Part shown: positions 26,743 through 43,060 of the stretch, piece after piece
How the letters are laid out: the number at the start of each line of letters is the position of its first letter
How positions within the stretch are numbered: position 1 is the first letter of the stretch
Source: Strigamia acuminata
Taxonomy: Eukaryota; Arthropoda; Chilopoda; Geophilomorpha; Linotaeniidae
Direction: 5' to 3'
Length of the DNA: 64,000 nt
Assembly (NCBI GenBank): GCA_949358305.1
Contig: OX442323.1
Span: forward strand, 9,362,001 to 9,426,000
The notes under the pieces: model-generated
Told to the model about the DNA's origin: nothing
Database searches by the model: none
Seen by the model: the letters and a program-made list of their open reading frames with translations, nothing else
Program-made: the position numbers and the translations under genes

Positions 26743-29700
26743 ATGTGCGAAAACAAACAAACAGCAACTTTAACGCAACTCCAAGATGATCCTTATAAGG
26801 AGTTGGAGCTTTACCTTCAAAAAGCGCAGGTAAGACCAGGAAAAAACGAGTTAATTAAGCTCATGCTGACCTTGGTGGTCATCGATAACGAAATTCAAGG
26901 CCCCGCTGACTCATTTTTTCATTTTTTTTTCTTTTTTTCCTTTTTTTTTTTCAATTTCAGAAAGAAATTGGTCAAATCTTTGAAAACGCAGCTCCGAGTT
27001 CGAACGCGACGTACGAACACGTGACCGAAAGTGATGTCACTTGGCTGAGCGCGAAACAACCCAGCAGGGGAGTCAAAGTATTGGCGCAGCTCGAGGCCCT
27101 TCTGCATGGTTTATCGCGCTCTCAGATGGAGTTACACGAGCCGAATTCGAGTGCGTGCGTGTCTCCGTCGCTGCCCCCGCCTTCGCCTTCGCCCCCGCCT
27201 CCGTCGAGCGTCGCGACGCAGACCAAGGGCCACGACGAAGGGGTGGCGGAGTGGGAGAACATCGACGCGTTGACCGCGTGGGTGGAGGAACTGGTGGACG
27301 AGATGAACAGCATCGGCGACGAGGCACGAGTGCGGGACAGGAAGAGGGAGAAGATCGTGCATTGGTTGCTCAGCGATTTGAGCGAGTCCAAAGTGGCGAG
27401 TTGCATCGCTTGTCGACAGAGGGTCAACCTCAACATGAACGTGAACGTGAACGTGAACGGCACGACCGATTCCGAGTCGGAAGTGTTTGTGGATGAAAAA
27501 CAGAAGGCGGTTGAGCTTCCGCTGCAAGCTGAGAACGAATCGCGAGGAAATGAAACATTTGTCGCGGAGAATCGGCGGGGAAAGGAAGACATTTTGTCGT
27601 CCGAAAGTCACGTGTCGCGATTATCGTCCACTACTTCGACGTTGTCCTCAACCGGAAGTCAAATGGTGAGTTAATTTTAATTAAAAATTTTTTTTTTTTA
27701 ATTTTAAATTATTTATTTATTCATTAGAAACCGGAAGATGTGCAGGATTTTCTTCGGCGGGTCGAGACGAGCATTTGGGAGTCGGAGAGTTTGAAGCGCC
27801 GTAAGAAAGACGCCATTTTGGCGGCGAGAACGAACGACGAGTTGTCACCGAGCGAAGACGAATTGGCGCGCGATTCGTTTTTATCGGACGTGGGGACGCA
27901 AACGACACCGTGCATGTCGAGAACGTGCAGCGTTCTGATGGAAGAAGCGAACGAAACTCAAGTGGACGACTCGGAAGCGGCGACGGCCGGAAGTTGCAAC
28001 AGCATCGACATCCTGAGCACGTTGTCGGTGCCGTCTTCGTTCGGCGAGGAGACCACCGACGCGTCTTCTACCGACACGGCGCAGTTTGAGCCGAAAAGCG
28101 CCGCCAAGACGGTGTCGAATGGCCAGCCGGAAGCGGAAGTGGCGCGCGAGGAGGTGTGGGTGAAGCGGGAGGACGCGCAAATGGAAAACAAAGTGATATT
28201 AAGCGAGCCGAACGGAGCCGAGGTGTCGTCGTCCGATTCGCCGTGCGAAACTCCGTCGCCGCACGTCGTGAGGGAAACGCGCTCGGATTCAAACATTTGC
28301 AGGGACGAGAAAAGACGACTCGTGTTGAGAGCGCCTTTGTCGGCGCCTTCGTCCGTCGCACCTTCGCCCATGTCCGAGAAAGGACCGATTTCGGCGCCCG
28401 TGTTGGACAATACGTGCTCGGTTTTTAATATTTTCAATATCGCGCCCAAATCGTCGTCCGCGCCCATGCTCGATGCGAGGAACCTTTCGCTGCCGATAGG
28501 TGGCGACAACGTCGATGGACGAACCAAAATGTCGCCGTCGTCTCCGAATTTAAATAATAAGGTGAAAAAAGTATTAATTTTCTTGTGTTTTTTCAGACGT
28601 TTTGGTGGTTGGGGTGCGAGAGATTTTTTGTTTGTTGTTTTTGAATTTAAACAACGGCATCTGGTGAGGGGAAAATGTAATTGCAAAAACATGGCTGCCC
28701 TTGACCCGATGAACTCGGGAGTTGAAATGTGTCATTTGAAGGAGGAAAGGGTTAAAAGAGGGGAATTGGTGCAGCAAATTAAGTGAATTAAGTCTCGCAG
28801 CTGTTTTTAATGTTTATCTTTTCAATTCACTTGATTTTATTTGTTTAATTTGGTTAATTTTTCAATTTTTTTAATTTAAACTTTGGTCGTAAAACGGGCA
28901 ATTTAAATTACACGAAAAATAAACAAACAAAAACCCAGAAATTAATGAATATTTTTGTTGTAGTTTTTGTTTAAAGTTGTGGTTTTGTTTTTATTACAGC
29001 GACCTTAATGTAATTCCTTCAAAAAAAATTTTAAAACAACAACTCGAGTTGGCCGATAGAAAAAAAATTGTTGAACTTTTTTTTATATTTTCCACTGCTG
29101 GAAATAATTGTGGCATGGAAAAAAAAGACAAAGATAAATAAAACAAAACATTGTTCTAGTTGTCATTGTGCTTGAACCTGTAATTTATTTTATTTCCCGG
29201 TAGGGTTCGAGTTTGGCATGTTTTTATTTTAGGCCTAAATTCGCAAAATGGCAAATATTTATTTCTTTTTCTTTGATTTCAGGTGGTTTTCCGACACAGG
29301 TCGCAATCCGTCAAGGAACTCACAGGTACGAATGACATTTTTAATTTTTTTTATTTTTTTTGAGGGGAAGGAAGGAATAAGAACTTCCGGTGTGATTGAC
29401 TGGAAGAAGCCACTTGTTTTTCATGCTGACGCGTGACGTCACGCACTCGAAAGATTGAAAAGAGAGTCGTAGACCTGTCATTAAGAGTAATTAAAAAGGC
29501 GGGATGAATTGTATTTATATTTCAATGTGTTTTTTTTTTATTTGTTGTATTTAATTTTAACCTTGGAAATGCTAATCTGCAATGCAGCGAGTGATTTTCA
29601 TTTCCGGTTTCGAGTGTGACTAATGCCGGCTAATGCCGATGGAGTTTGAAAAAGTGCTGGCAGCGAAAGGGCAGGTGCAAATCGACCACATTATTGTCAA

Positions 29701-32700
29701 CGCGATTTTAGTTTGCGGGCCCACGAATGAATTTGGCCGAGGAATACGCGCCACCGCGTGACGGCGGTCGGCAGCGAGAGAGAAGAGGGCGAGCGAGCAG
29801 AAACAAGACAAACTCGCGATTCATTGGCGTTCGCATTCGCTCGGCACAAGTCGAGTCGATGAGTCGATGAGCGGCGCCCCGCAGGAGTCCTCGCGCACCC
29901 TGGCCCCGGGCTGCCATGTGGGCCGGTGATGACTCACCCGCGGTCAGCAAAGTGCACATGGTCCACCACGTTGTCCTCGATTGATAAGAGCGAGGGAGCC
30001 CGCGGTTCCGCCCGCGCCAAAGAATCAAAACATGTCAGCGTTCATCAACAACCGATTTGTTCGCAGTTTCAGCGACCGCTTGGCCTTCGTAGGGGACGGG
30101 TGGTCGGTCGGAAGAGCCGAGCGGTGGTGGAAGAAGTTGCGGGAACAGAAACTAGCAGGTAAAAGGGTCAGGAAAGGTCAAGATTGTCAAAATTGTCAAG
30201 ATTGGACACAAAGTTGTGGATTTTGTAGTTTGGTCGCCAGGGGAATCGGAAATGTTTATTTCGTGTTTTGGTTCGGGTGGTAATTGGATTATGAAGGTTA
30301 AGCACTAAGCCCCGTAGGTGGAGGTGAGTTGGAAGAGGAAATGTGATTGGGGAAGGAAATAATGCACTTAGCGAGCTGCCGAACGCCGAGTGGAATAAAT
30401 CAGGGGGAGAGCGTGAAGGTTGGGCCTTCATTGATGGGGTTGTTTGGCGTGGCGTGGCGTGGCGTGGCGTGGCGGCGAATTAATTTACACTTTTAATTAA
30501 AAGTTGCGACAATTTAACGCTTTTTTTCTTTGTTGTGTTCGGTCAAAACACGGCGACATTATTATTTTTTTTCCTTTTTTTTTTCTTTGATGATTTTTTA
30601 ATTTTTTTAAATTATTATTTTTCCGCCGTGTGAAAAGCACCTTTTAAAAATCACTTTGCACAATTGAAATATTTTCGTTCGCAGCACTTGACTTTGGCTG
30701 GCTGATTCTTGCCAGGCGGCGCGATAAAAACCTCTGCTTTCCCACCCACTATTTATAACTATGGGACCATGAAAATATTCTCGCCCTCTTTTTGTATAAA
30801 CACGCTCGAGCCGAAATAGAAAAAAAAAATTAAAAAGAAGAAATTAAAATTAAGAATGCGATTTTCCAGCTTTAAAATTATGTAAAGTCGCAACATCCAA
30901 GACGAGGTTTTTGTCTTTTGTCTTTTTTTTCTTTTTTTGATGCGATTTCCGTCGGGTTTTTCTTTTGCTGGGAAAAGGATTTGTTTTTGTTTATTTTTCA
31001 CGGTGTTGTGAGAACCATTGGGTTAAATGGGTGTTTCCTTTTAGGGTAATGGAGCAAGATGTTTTTTTCGAGTAATTTACGAGATTGGGCAGTGAATTGG
31101 GCTAAAAAAGGATTATAAATCTCGCGAGTTTTTGCCCCCCCGATATGTATTGTACATATTTTTTCGGTTGACATTTCAATGGCATCATGTTTGCAAATAA
31201 CAGCTCAAGAAAGGTTAGAAAAATAGAAAAAAAAAATTATATAATTTTTAAAAAAGGAAAAAGAATTGGCTGAAGGCGGAGCTTTAAAGTAGTAAAATTT
31301 TTTTATTTTTTTATTTTTTTTTATTTTATTTAATTTTGTTTAATTCCAAAGAGGCGCGTATCGACTGGGTAGTTTAGAGGCTGGAGCACCCCCGAGCACC
31401 CCCCGTTTGTCCATAAACTTCAATCATCGGGTTAGCGTGATTTTAAAGAAGAATTGGCAGAATAAAATTTCACAGCTGCACGCTTGGAAAAAGCGTGGAT
31501 AAGCGTCTGTTTCAAGGTGATGTTGTGACGCGTTGAAGCGGAGAAATTAACCCATTTCCAACGCGTGTGACATTTACCTTAAGAGTTGGCTGCGGCGGAT
31601 CACCGCGCAGGCGCAACAAGATCACCTAGGGCCTCGGTGTCGCCAGGGCCCACGAAATTGATTCGAGGGGGCGGGGGCCTGGAAATTAGGTTGCGCTTCG
31701 GGGTCTCCGAATGCTCGATCTGCCACTGAGAGTTTGAATGGCGATAAAAAGTTGAGGGAGGATACGATTGAAACGCTCGTGTGCGCTTGACAGTCGCCTC
31801 GAACCCATTTTTGCCTGATTTCCGAGCGGAAGTTCGATTATTGGTTGTCATGGAAACGCTTTTTTGCCACTTCGTTTACGAGATGCATTTTACTCGACTG
31901 GACGTTGTCAGGTTGTCACGGTTTGCGTGACCCATCTCTCTCTCGCTCTCTCTCTCGGGGTGGAGTTGCGCGTCTGTTTGCCACCACAATCGACGGCGCC
32001 ATCTGTTTGTAGGAACAATCTGTATGAGTTTGCTGGCATCAGATACGCTGTAATTTGTGTGTCGTAAATAGTTTAAGAGATTTTTTCTCTCTTCCCCGTT
32101 CTAATCTCGAGTTTGGATCTTGAAAAATCATTCAGGTGCAGGTGCGCTCAACTCGGGGCTGCATCGAGGATGAACATCGGCACATTAATGTAAAAACAGG
32201 CTCGTTTCACACATTTGGGCAGTTGGCCCTTGTGGGGATGGATGGATGCCCGATCACTCTCGGAGGTGAAAATGTGAGGCCATGCATAGACATGAGGTGG
32301 GGCGGGCATGGCCACTTTTTGTCTCGTCCGTTTATTTATTTAAATTCATTTCCGTCGCGAATTTCATTGGAAATTTGAAGGGAAAAAAATGTTCAGCAAA
32401 ATGTTGATTTGTAAAGATGTTCGTTATTGAGTTTGATGATCTCGGGGCGGGGATTGAGACATCGGAGACGAAAACAAAGTTTTGAGCCGGCGTGTCGGGT
32501 TGCTTAATTGGATAGTTAATCGAATGTAATTAGGTTTGCAAATGTCGGTACACGGTTAGATGAGACGCCCACGCCCTTTCGGGTTGTTGTTTATACAATT
32601 ACATGTCCAATTTGGGAATGAAAGAAAGGTGTGGGGATTGTGCAGGTGGGGCGAGTGACCTATGACTGCGTGATTTTGGTTGCGTGGGTTAACAAAACTC

Positions 32701-35700
32701 ATTGTGTCTGTGAAAAATGATGGCCGCAATTGAATGCAAGCATTGTGTTTCCTATTCGGGACGCCGGGATGGGTAAGTCGAAGTGAAATTCACTCCTCCG
32801 TTTGTTTGCACCATTTCTAAATGCATCCTGCATTTATTTTACTTTGCTCGTTATGTATATTTGGCTTTGGTTTCCAACGCAGAGAGAGATTGAGTTTTGA
32901 AGCGAAAGTTCACTCATCTTTCTTTCTTTCTTTCTTTTTCACGACACGGCACAGGTGGTGAAAAAGAAGCTTAGCTGCGGTGATTGGTTTACGAGTTTCA
33001 ACCTCCAATGCCGGGCCAAGGCAACGCGGGTTTAGTCGGGATTGGGATCGGTCGGGTCGGGGTGTGTTTGGTTATTTGATCTGTTTGTAAATCGAAGAAA
33101 TTCAAGTTACCAACAACCTTCACAAAGTCACACATGTGGAATGCTTATAAATTTACATACACTTGACTTTTTTTTTTTTTTATGTGTGTCTGGTTTTTTG
33201 AGGTTTATTTTTGTTTTGAAGGTTTGTTTGTCGTGGGAAGAAAATGCGCTTTGGTTTTCCCCGCTTCACCAAGTTTCTCTCACTCACTCTCGTCTCGTCT
33301 CGTCTCGTCTCGCTAGACGGGAGTTGCTCGACGGGATTTGCTCTGTCGGGATTCTTTGCGAGTTTGGCGCGGAGTGATGGATGAGTTTGACCTCGCCGTT
33401 TGGCCAAATTTTTCTGGAATAACGAAAGGGTTGCGATGCGATGACCAAACACGGTTGAGGTTTCCGGTGGTCAGTGACATGCGGTGACCTCGCTAAAAAA
33501 AAGTGTTGTGGCCGCGTGGCGAAAAAATGGAACTTTTATTTTTAGATTTCTCCATCGACGGTTTGTTCGTTGATCGTTCTCAAATCTCAACGGTTTTGTG
33601 ATTAGTTTGGTTTTGGTTGCGCCATCTGTGGGGAAGTTGTACAAGTTGACGGGTAAAATTACGTTATCCGAGTTCGAGTTTGATTGAGTAATCAAAGTGA
33701 AGTATTAAAATTGTGAAACTTGGGTTAATGGTTGCGAAGGTTTGAGATGTTATCGCTTGACCTTGTGCGCACTAATTAAACGTGGGAAGTTGAGTGGAGA
33801 GTCTTCTCTCCTGAGAACTTTGTATCATTTCGAGGTTTAATCTAAATATAGAAAGAACCATTTTTTTTTCTTCTTCTTTCTTTTTCTCAATGGCGTAATA
33901 AAGTTTGGATTTTGAAACCCGGATGTTGAAATATTTTTCACATTTGTGCCGGTTATGCTGACATCTTTATCGCTCAATTGCGGCAACAAAATGTTTTTGT
34001 TAGTGCTGGCGACTGGTGGCAGCTTCTACAAGTAGATGATGCTAGGGATGGAGTTTGCTATTTTCTTTTCGTTTTTTTGTTGTAAATTAATTGTTTTTTT
34101 TTGTTTTTTTAGAATTGGAAGCGGTCGAAGCGTGTAATTGGCTTCGCGCTGCAGGGTTTCCTCAATACGCACAAATGTTTGAAGGTAAAATTAATTAATT
34201 AATTAATTAATTGATTTCGTTTTTGTTTGAACTTTGGACTGGCCAATTAGTTTAAATTTGCATTTTTACGGCTGTTTGGTTGGAGCCGAGAGCCGAGAGC
34301 CGATTTGTTGCTAAGATGTTTGAAACTGGGTTTTGTTTTTCAAGTAAAATTGGAAAAATTTAATGAAATATCTTACGTAGTGATTATCGTGGTAATGACT
34401 GTTGATTACGCCCACGGATCAATAACAAAATTGGCATTTGGTTTTGCAGAAATCTATTTTAAAATCGCGTAATTAATGGCCTTTGTAAATTTCATTAAAT
34501 TAACTTTGCCGTGAGTTGCCCTGAAATGTTTAATTTTAGCCCGCTTTAATTAGGAGGAGAATAATAATAATAATAACTAATAGTAGTAGTAATAAGGGGA
34601 AGAAACGAGGTGGCGAGTTTGTTTATGGAGGAGAAAGAGCTTGTATGTATATTGTATTTTTATTTTGGGTGCAGCGAGTTAAAATATGTGGATTAGTCGT
34701 TTGCTGTTGATGAAAACATGTTGTCCACAAAACATCAATTTTCTTTTTTCATCTTCTAGGGAATGTTTTCGATTAAATTGGTTTGGGAATTTAGTTGGTT
34801 GCTCAGAGAGAAGTTAATTACGAGAAATATGCCCATTTTCCTGGAAAATGTGCACATGCACGGTCTCGTTCTATAGACAAGATTTTGTTTTAAATAATGA
34901 AAAGATTTAAAAAAAAGAATTTATCGAAATGTAGGCTAATCATTTCTTTCTGATAATTGTTGATGAATCGAATCTAAACAAACTAGAAAAAATAAATGAA
35001 AATAACAAGCCTTTTGATGAAACGATTTATAAAACGACCGTGATCCACCAACCTAGAAGTATTAAATCAAAATGTTGTATCCTAAGCGAAGTTGTACAGA
35101 CTCAGAATATTTATATTTTACACATACATTGTGTAAAATTGTGACAAATTCACAAAAACGCACGTCACTTTAGAACTAATTGTTCGATTGTTGTGAAATT
35201 TGTTGGGTAACTTTGTTTTAACCTTATTTATGTATTTGTAAAATATAAATATTCTGTGTCTGATGAAAATTAAATTATTAAAAAAAGGTGGCTGTCCTTA
35301 TAATTTTAAAACAGACTGTACTGCTGTTAAATCCGCCACAATGCACGTGCTTTGGTTTCAGTTAGTTCGACATAAATGACGTTTAATTTAATTTTTAGAT
35401 ACACAATTTCCAATAAATATTGCTGCTGTACAAAAAGATCATTATTTTCTCGACGCCGATTCCTTGCAGTCTTTATTTCGGTACGTAAATCAAAAATGAT
35501 TTTAATAATGTTTTGTTAAATTGAGTTAATTTCTTTGTAGACGACTCAACACTTTGAATAAATGTGCGCGAATGAGATTGGACAACATTCCTCGTAAATC
35601 GACCGTGAGTAAACAGCTGATTAGAGTAGTAAATAAGTTTGGGTGATTAATTGGTTGATGGATTGATCGAATCGAAGGTGGACGACAGTGACGAAGAGGA

Positions 35701-38700
35701 CCAGTGCGCCCTGAGCGAGAACTGGACATTCCAACGCGAAAGTGGTCGTTGGTCACGGATTCCAACGTGTTTGGACGCATGTGTTTCCCACTTGACCACG
35801 CCGCAGGTCGTGAATAACGGACACAAAAGCGAGTCGGACGCTGATTGTGCACTCGAGCGGTGCGGGGGGTCCGCGTGTGTGCTTTCCCCCGACCAGGCCC
35901 CCGACCAGGCCCCGGACACTCCTCCTCCAGATGCCCGCTGCTCGGCGTTCAGAAGAAGCGGAAGTGACCGGCTCAAAGACGGCGCGAGGGCGTTTCTGCG
36001 TCGGATGGAGAGCTTCAAGACGCGGCACAGCAAGAGGAGGAACCGCGAAGCGGTGGTGATTAGCGGGCCGCAAGTGATGGACACGGATGAGATGGAACAG
36101 CGCGTCCATCAGTTGTCGTGCGTTGATTTGATGCCGTCGCCGCAGCTCATCCATCGCATGAATGTGGCGAGGAAGCGCTCGCAGTCGCAGACCGAGGACA
36201 ACAACTCGACCTCGGACAACAACAGCAGTCAGTCGAGCACCCCGTCCACGCACAGAAACGGCAACTACAAAGGTGAGACATTTGAGTTTGAGTTTGAACT
36301 TGAATTTCCTTGTTTGTCCTTGTTTGTCGCCGAGGTGATGTAACCGCTCGAATCTAATCGAATCGAAACGAACAGGATCGGATGGTGCGTCTCCCCAGAG
36401 ACGCAATCCGAGCGTGGAAAAAGCAGAGTTTGTTATTTTTGTTCTTCTTTTGACGTAATTCGAGAAATTGCTGAAATTGCTTTTCCATTTCGTTCCGTTA
36501 ATGGTTTTTTGCTTCTTTTTAATTTCTTTTTTTTTAGTTATTTGATTCAGATTTAGATGATGAATTGCGTTTTGGTAGATATTGGTTTACACGTGCGCGT
36601 AAACAGGAAGTTTTGCGCTTGCGCACTGGGTTTAAGCGATTTTGTGTTCGCTAGCGATGTTCAATTCACCATTTCAACATTTCAGCATTTCACCATTTCA
36701 CCTCCGTCCGAGTTGGGAGTGGGCTCTTGTGGCTTTTAGGCCCGCCATTTTACACATTCCATTTACATTTGCCTTTTTATTTGTTTCTTTATTTCTTTAT
36801 TTAATTTTTGTTGCTTGACTTCAATGGTCTTAAACGTATTTTATTGTTTTGTTGTGTCCATGAAGTATTTATACGGAGCGTGCCTTTTTGGTTTGAAACA
36901 TTTATTTGGCAAGAAATTTTTTTTTTTAATTTTTGTTTTGTTTGTGCATTTGGCAGACAAAAACAATGTTTGCGAGATAAAAAACGGTCAAGATTCGGAT
37001 TCCGGCAGCAATGTGTCGACCAATATGGATGTGGACGCGCATAAAACCCGAAACTCGAGTTTGAATGAGTAAGCGATTGATTATATTTATATTTATTTAC
37101 TTATTTATTTATTTATTTATTTATTTTGTTTTTTAATAGGAAAGCGAGTGTTATCAATTACCGGTCGAGTTTTTGCTCCAGTTTATTTTGTATCAACGCG
37201 TTATCGGCCGGTCAGTTGATGATTTTAAGGAAATTAGCTCTGCTGAAGTTGACCGCGCTCATGGAACGCTATTCGCCTTCGAACAGGAGCGGATGGAGTT
37301 GGGTGATGCCCAAGTTCATTAAACGGATGAAAAATCCCGACTACAAAGGTAAAGTGAAGATGGAAATGCTTTTTGTTTGACATGGCTCTTCAAATGTTTG
37401 TTTGTTTCAAATTAGATAAAGTCGTGTTTGGCGTCCCGCTCTCGGTGGTCCATCAGAGGACGGGTCAACCGCTTCCCCCGTCCATTCAATCGGCAATCGG
37501 GTTTTTGAAGAAGAACGCCGTCGACGCGGTGGGAATTTTTCGCAAGTCGGGCGTTCGGTCGCGAATACAGAAACTGAAGAACATGTGCGAGGCAAATCCG
37601 ACCGACATTTCGTACGAAGGACAACAAACGTACGACGTTGCCGACATGTTGAAGCAATATTTTCGAGAATTACCTGAAGCGTTGCTCACCAACAAGATGT
37701 CGGAAACATTCATCACCATTTACCAATGTAATTTGATTAGTGTGTTTGAGCCTATTTAATATTTATGGCGTTGTTTATTGTTTGTTGCGCAGATATTCCC
37801 GAGGAATTGCGATTAGAAGCGTTGCAAGCGGCCGTCATGTTAATTCCGGACGAAAACCGCGAGATTTTGCAAAAGTTGTTGAGTTTTCTCCACGACGTGT
37901 CGCTGCAAGCGGTCGAGAACCAGATGACGGCCAGCAATTTGGCCGTGTGTTTCGCGCCCTCGCTCTTCCACATGAACACGAGTCGGGGCTCGAACAGTCC
38001 GAGGCGCCGGAAAACGCTCGGAGTTCCCGATCAGAAAGAATTGAACGAAAACAGAGCGGCGCACGATTGTTTGTCCTTCATGATCAGAGAGCACAAACAG
38101 ATCTTTTCGGTAAATTTTGGTAAATTGCGCTTGATTGGTTGATTTTTGACGAAACCTCTTTTTTCTCAGGTGTCCGAAGATGCGGTCTTCCAATGCCGCT
38201 TCTCGTTCGTGGACGAAATGGAACCTTTAGCGATGGAGGAAGCGATGACGTTGAACGGATTCGAGTCTGGAACGTGGAGAAGTTACGTGCACGTTTGCGT
38301 CGACAGTCTTCTCAAGGAGTGTCGGGAAAAGGTGAAGGGTTGGGTGAGCGTGTCGACGCACGAAGACGCCGAGTTGGCCTTCAAGAAAATCGGCGACGGA
38401 AATCCGTTGCGAATGTGGAAAGTTTCCGTCGAGGTCGAGGCGCCGCCCATCGAACTACTCAATCGAGTTTTGCGCGAAAGGTGAAATTTGAATTAATTTC
38501 AAATTAATTCAGTTTTATTAAGTTTTATTTTGATTGACAGGCATTTGTGGGACGATCAACTGGTCAAGTGGAGGGTCGTGTACAAGCTGGACTCGTGTTC
38601 GGAGATATTTAATTACGTGAGCAACGGCATGGCGCCTTTACCCGCGAGAGATTACTGCATTTTGAGGTAATGAAAAAATGTTGGAAAAATTTTTGTCATT

Positions 38701-39101
38701 TTTCTAATTTTTCTAATTTTTCTGCGTTAAATTGTAGGTCGTGGCGCTCCGATTTACCAAGAGGCGCGTGCGTTTTGGTGGAAAGTTCGGTGAATTTGGC
38801 GGAATCGCCGTTGGTTTTAGGCAACGTGCGGGGCGTCGTGATGTTTTCGCGTTACCTGATCGAACCGTGCGGATCCGGAAAATCGAGAATAACTCACATC
38901 AGCAGGGTCGATACGAAGTAAGATACATTTAAATGATGAATAATTGTATATGAATGAGTAATAAATTTGAATTTGAATTTAATCAGAGGTCGATCACCCG
39001 AATGGTACAACCGAGTGTTCGGTCACATCTCCGCGCTTCATTTGCTTCGACTTGGGAATTCGTTTCGACATAATGCCGAGGGACCAGAAAGCAAAGTTTA
39101 G
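26743..39101 (+). CDS. DLC1: DLC1 / crossveinless-c Rho GTPase-activating protein (SAM-RhoGAP-START), long isoform
   Basis: A RhoGAP of focal adhesions and epithelial junctions that switches off RhoA-class GTPases. The long form starts at 26743 in a perfect Kozak (CCACCATG). Sixteen exons total 4164 bases, 1387 residues: 26743-26829, 26961-27665, 27728-28561, 29283-29325, 34113-34184, 35399-35480, 35541-35604, 35678-36272, 36957-37068, 37140-37348, 37416-37727, 37793-38109, 38170-38480, 38541-38666, 38738-38917, 38987-39101. The N-terminal third is Ser/Pro-rich and disordered. The SAM domain has ACNWLRAAGFPQYAQMFE and LFRRLNTLNKCARM. The family box DDSDEEDQCALSENWTFQR follows. RhoGAP lies at about 37140-38109 with the arginine-finger segment GIFRKSGVRSR and NLAVCFAPSLF. 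START follows (GWVSVSTHEDAELAFKKIGD, YLIEPCGSGKSRITHISRVD). The end is HNAEGPESKV. Confidence 0.95.
30032..30158 (+). CDS. DLC1: DLC1 alternative first coding exon (short isoform)
   Basis: ATG at 30032 (AAAACATGTC) opens MSAFINNRFVRSFSDRL and a Trp-rich, basic stretch (ERWWKKLREQKLA), ending at a GTAAAA donor in phase 1. It is the same phase as exon 29283-29325, so both can join the SAM exon at 34113. The short isoform then sums to 2622 bases (873 residues), an exact multiple of three. Upstream, 29700-30020 is GC-rich and promoter-like. Expression is inferred from splice geometry. Confidence 0.75.
30447..30472. repeat. GGCGT pentanucleotide microsatellite
   Basis: About five GGCGT units in tandem, followed by GGCGGCG, inside the large DLC1 intron. 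Confidence 0.85.
33290..33312. repeat. CTCGT pentanucleotide microsatellite
   Basis: About four to five CTCGT units inside the large DLC1 intron. Confidence 0.85.
34185..35398. other. DLC1 intron within the SAM-encoding region
   Basis: 1.2 kb of AT-rich intron interrupting the SAM domain. No exon, RNA gene or conserved motif seen beyond short ATTA and AATAAT tracts. Confidence 0.6.
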
Positions 39102-39975
39102 ACAAATTCATTTGGTTTCAATTCATTCCATAGTTTTAAACTGAGAAAGTGTTTTGGTTAGCGTTTAGTCGATTTTCTAGTCACAAAAATTGTTTTGATA
39201 TTTTGAATTTGGAAACGAAATGTTTGTACCAGCAATAACAAGAAATTAAGGAGAAATACAAAATACTCATTTGGCTGTGTGTCCATGGATGCCGATTTCA
39301 CTAGTCTCCACTCACGAGTTCGATCAAATAATAATGATTTTACTTGCACAAAATGTTGTTTATGGTGAATATTATATTCTATATGAATGAATTTGAGAAC
39401 ATCTATCTCTAATATATTTTTCCTTATCACTGATTGTAGTACAGATTTGTAAAGATATTTTGCATATATGGATGATTGTGTATTTTTGTGACATCAATTG
39501 TAAAGCATATCAAGATAGAATTTATAAATGCTTATTAAATATTGTTAAGTAAAGTTATCCGCTTTGTTTTTTTGTTCTTTCGAATTCGGTTTTCGGATTA
39601 ACGGGTGAGTTTACGTATCATCAACCGCCATTTTTAAATAAACAATCGTGCGCGCCATCTCTTGATATTTACGGCGAACTTGAAATTACCGTTACGGACT
39701 CGCAAATTGTTACTCCGGTTGTCAAATGATTTTATTGGATTAATTCTGATTTAAATAAAATAAAATAAAAAAAACTAATGAAAAAACACGGCGAAATTAA
39801 ATGAAAGTGAGAATGAAATCACCGAAGCTAGGGCCAAGATGTTGAATATCGATTTTTCCGTTAGGGGCGCCATTTAGTGGAAAGGATTTGTGTCTGCAAT
39901 GCGAGGATTTGGCGATCAGAAGAGTAACAGACAGGAAATTGTATATTTATTTAGATAACCTTCGAGCGAAACCAA
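39102..39975. promoter_or_regulatory. DLC1 3' UTR and KIF3A upstream region
   Basis: The first about 450 bases are AT-rich 3' UTR-like sequence. The remainder precedes KIF3A and has two CTCF-like sites: GCGCCATCT at 39652-39660 and GGCGCCATTTAGTGG at 39866-39880. The latter, read on the minus strand, has a full CCACT lead-in to the core. Confidence 0.5.
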
Positions 39976-42962
<2,987 letters not shown>

Positions 42963-42972
42963 TGTTCCGTAG

Positions 42973-43060
42973 GTTGGGACCCAGCACGGAAGACGTGAGC
43001 CAGCTGCTGACGACGCGCCCGCTGCAGTGCCTCGTCGACTCTGCCAACTGGAAGATATGA
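42973..43060 (+). CDS. KIF3A: Candidate alternative KIF3A terminal exon
   Basis: A second acceptor (TTCCGTAG, ending 42972) would join the same donor (42723) in frame. It would encode a distinct 29-residue end starting KLGPSTEDVSQLLTTRPL and ending SANWKI before TGA at 43058-43060. With the first eleven exons the total is 2160 bases, again a multiple of three. The composition is coding-like. No transcript evidence is available. Confidence 0.4.

Larger units (their letters stand above)
30159..34112. other. Large DLC1 intron with microsatellites and scattered motifs
   Basis: Nearly 4 kb with no credible exon. It holds a (GGCGT)5 pentamer array at about 30447-30472, a (TTTC)n tract near 32920, a (CTCGT)n array near 33290-33312, and GCGCCATCT motifs at 31996-32004 and 33619-33627. 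It is a plausible site for enhancers of either DLC1 isoform, but nothing specific can be assigned. Confidence 0.6.

Noticed and set aside
27073-28692. Long minus-strand frames opposite DLC1 exons 2-3
   Set aside because: GC-rich coding sequence gives open antisense frames; the plus-strand exons are phase-consistent with the rest of DLC1.
36376-36431. Exon-like stretch in DLC1 (acceptor then GSDGASPQRRNPSVEKAEF)
   Set aside because: The acceptor phase fits the previous exon, but no usable donor keeps the frame into the next exon; possibly a decayed or rare cassette.
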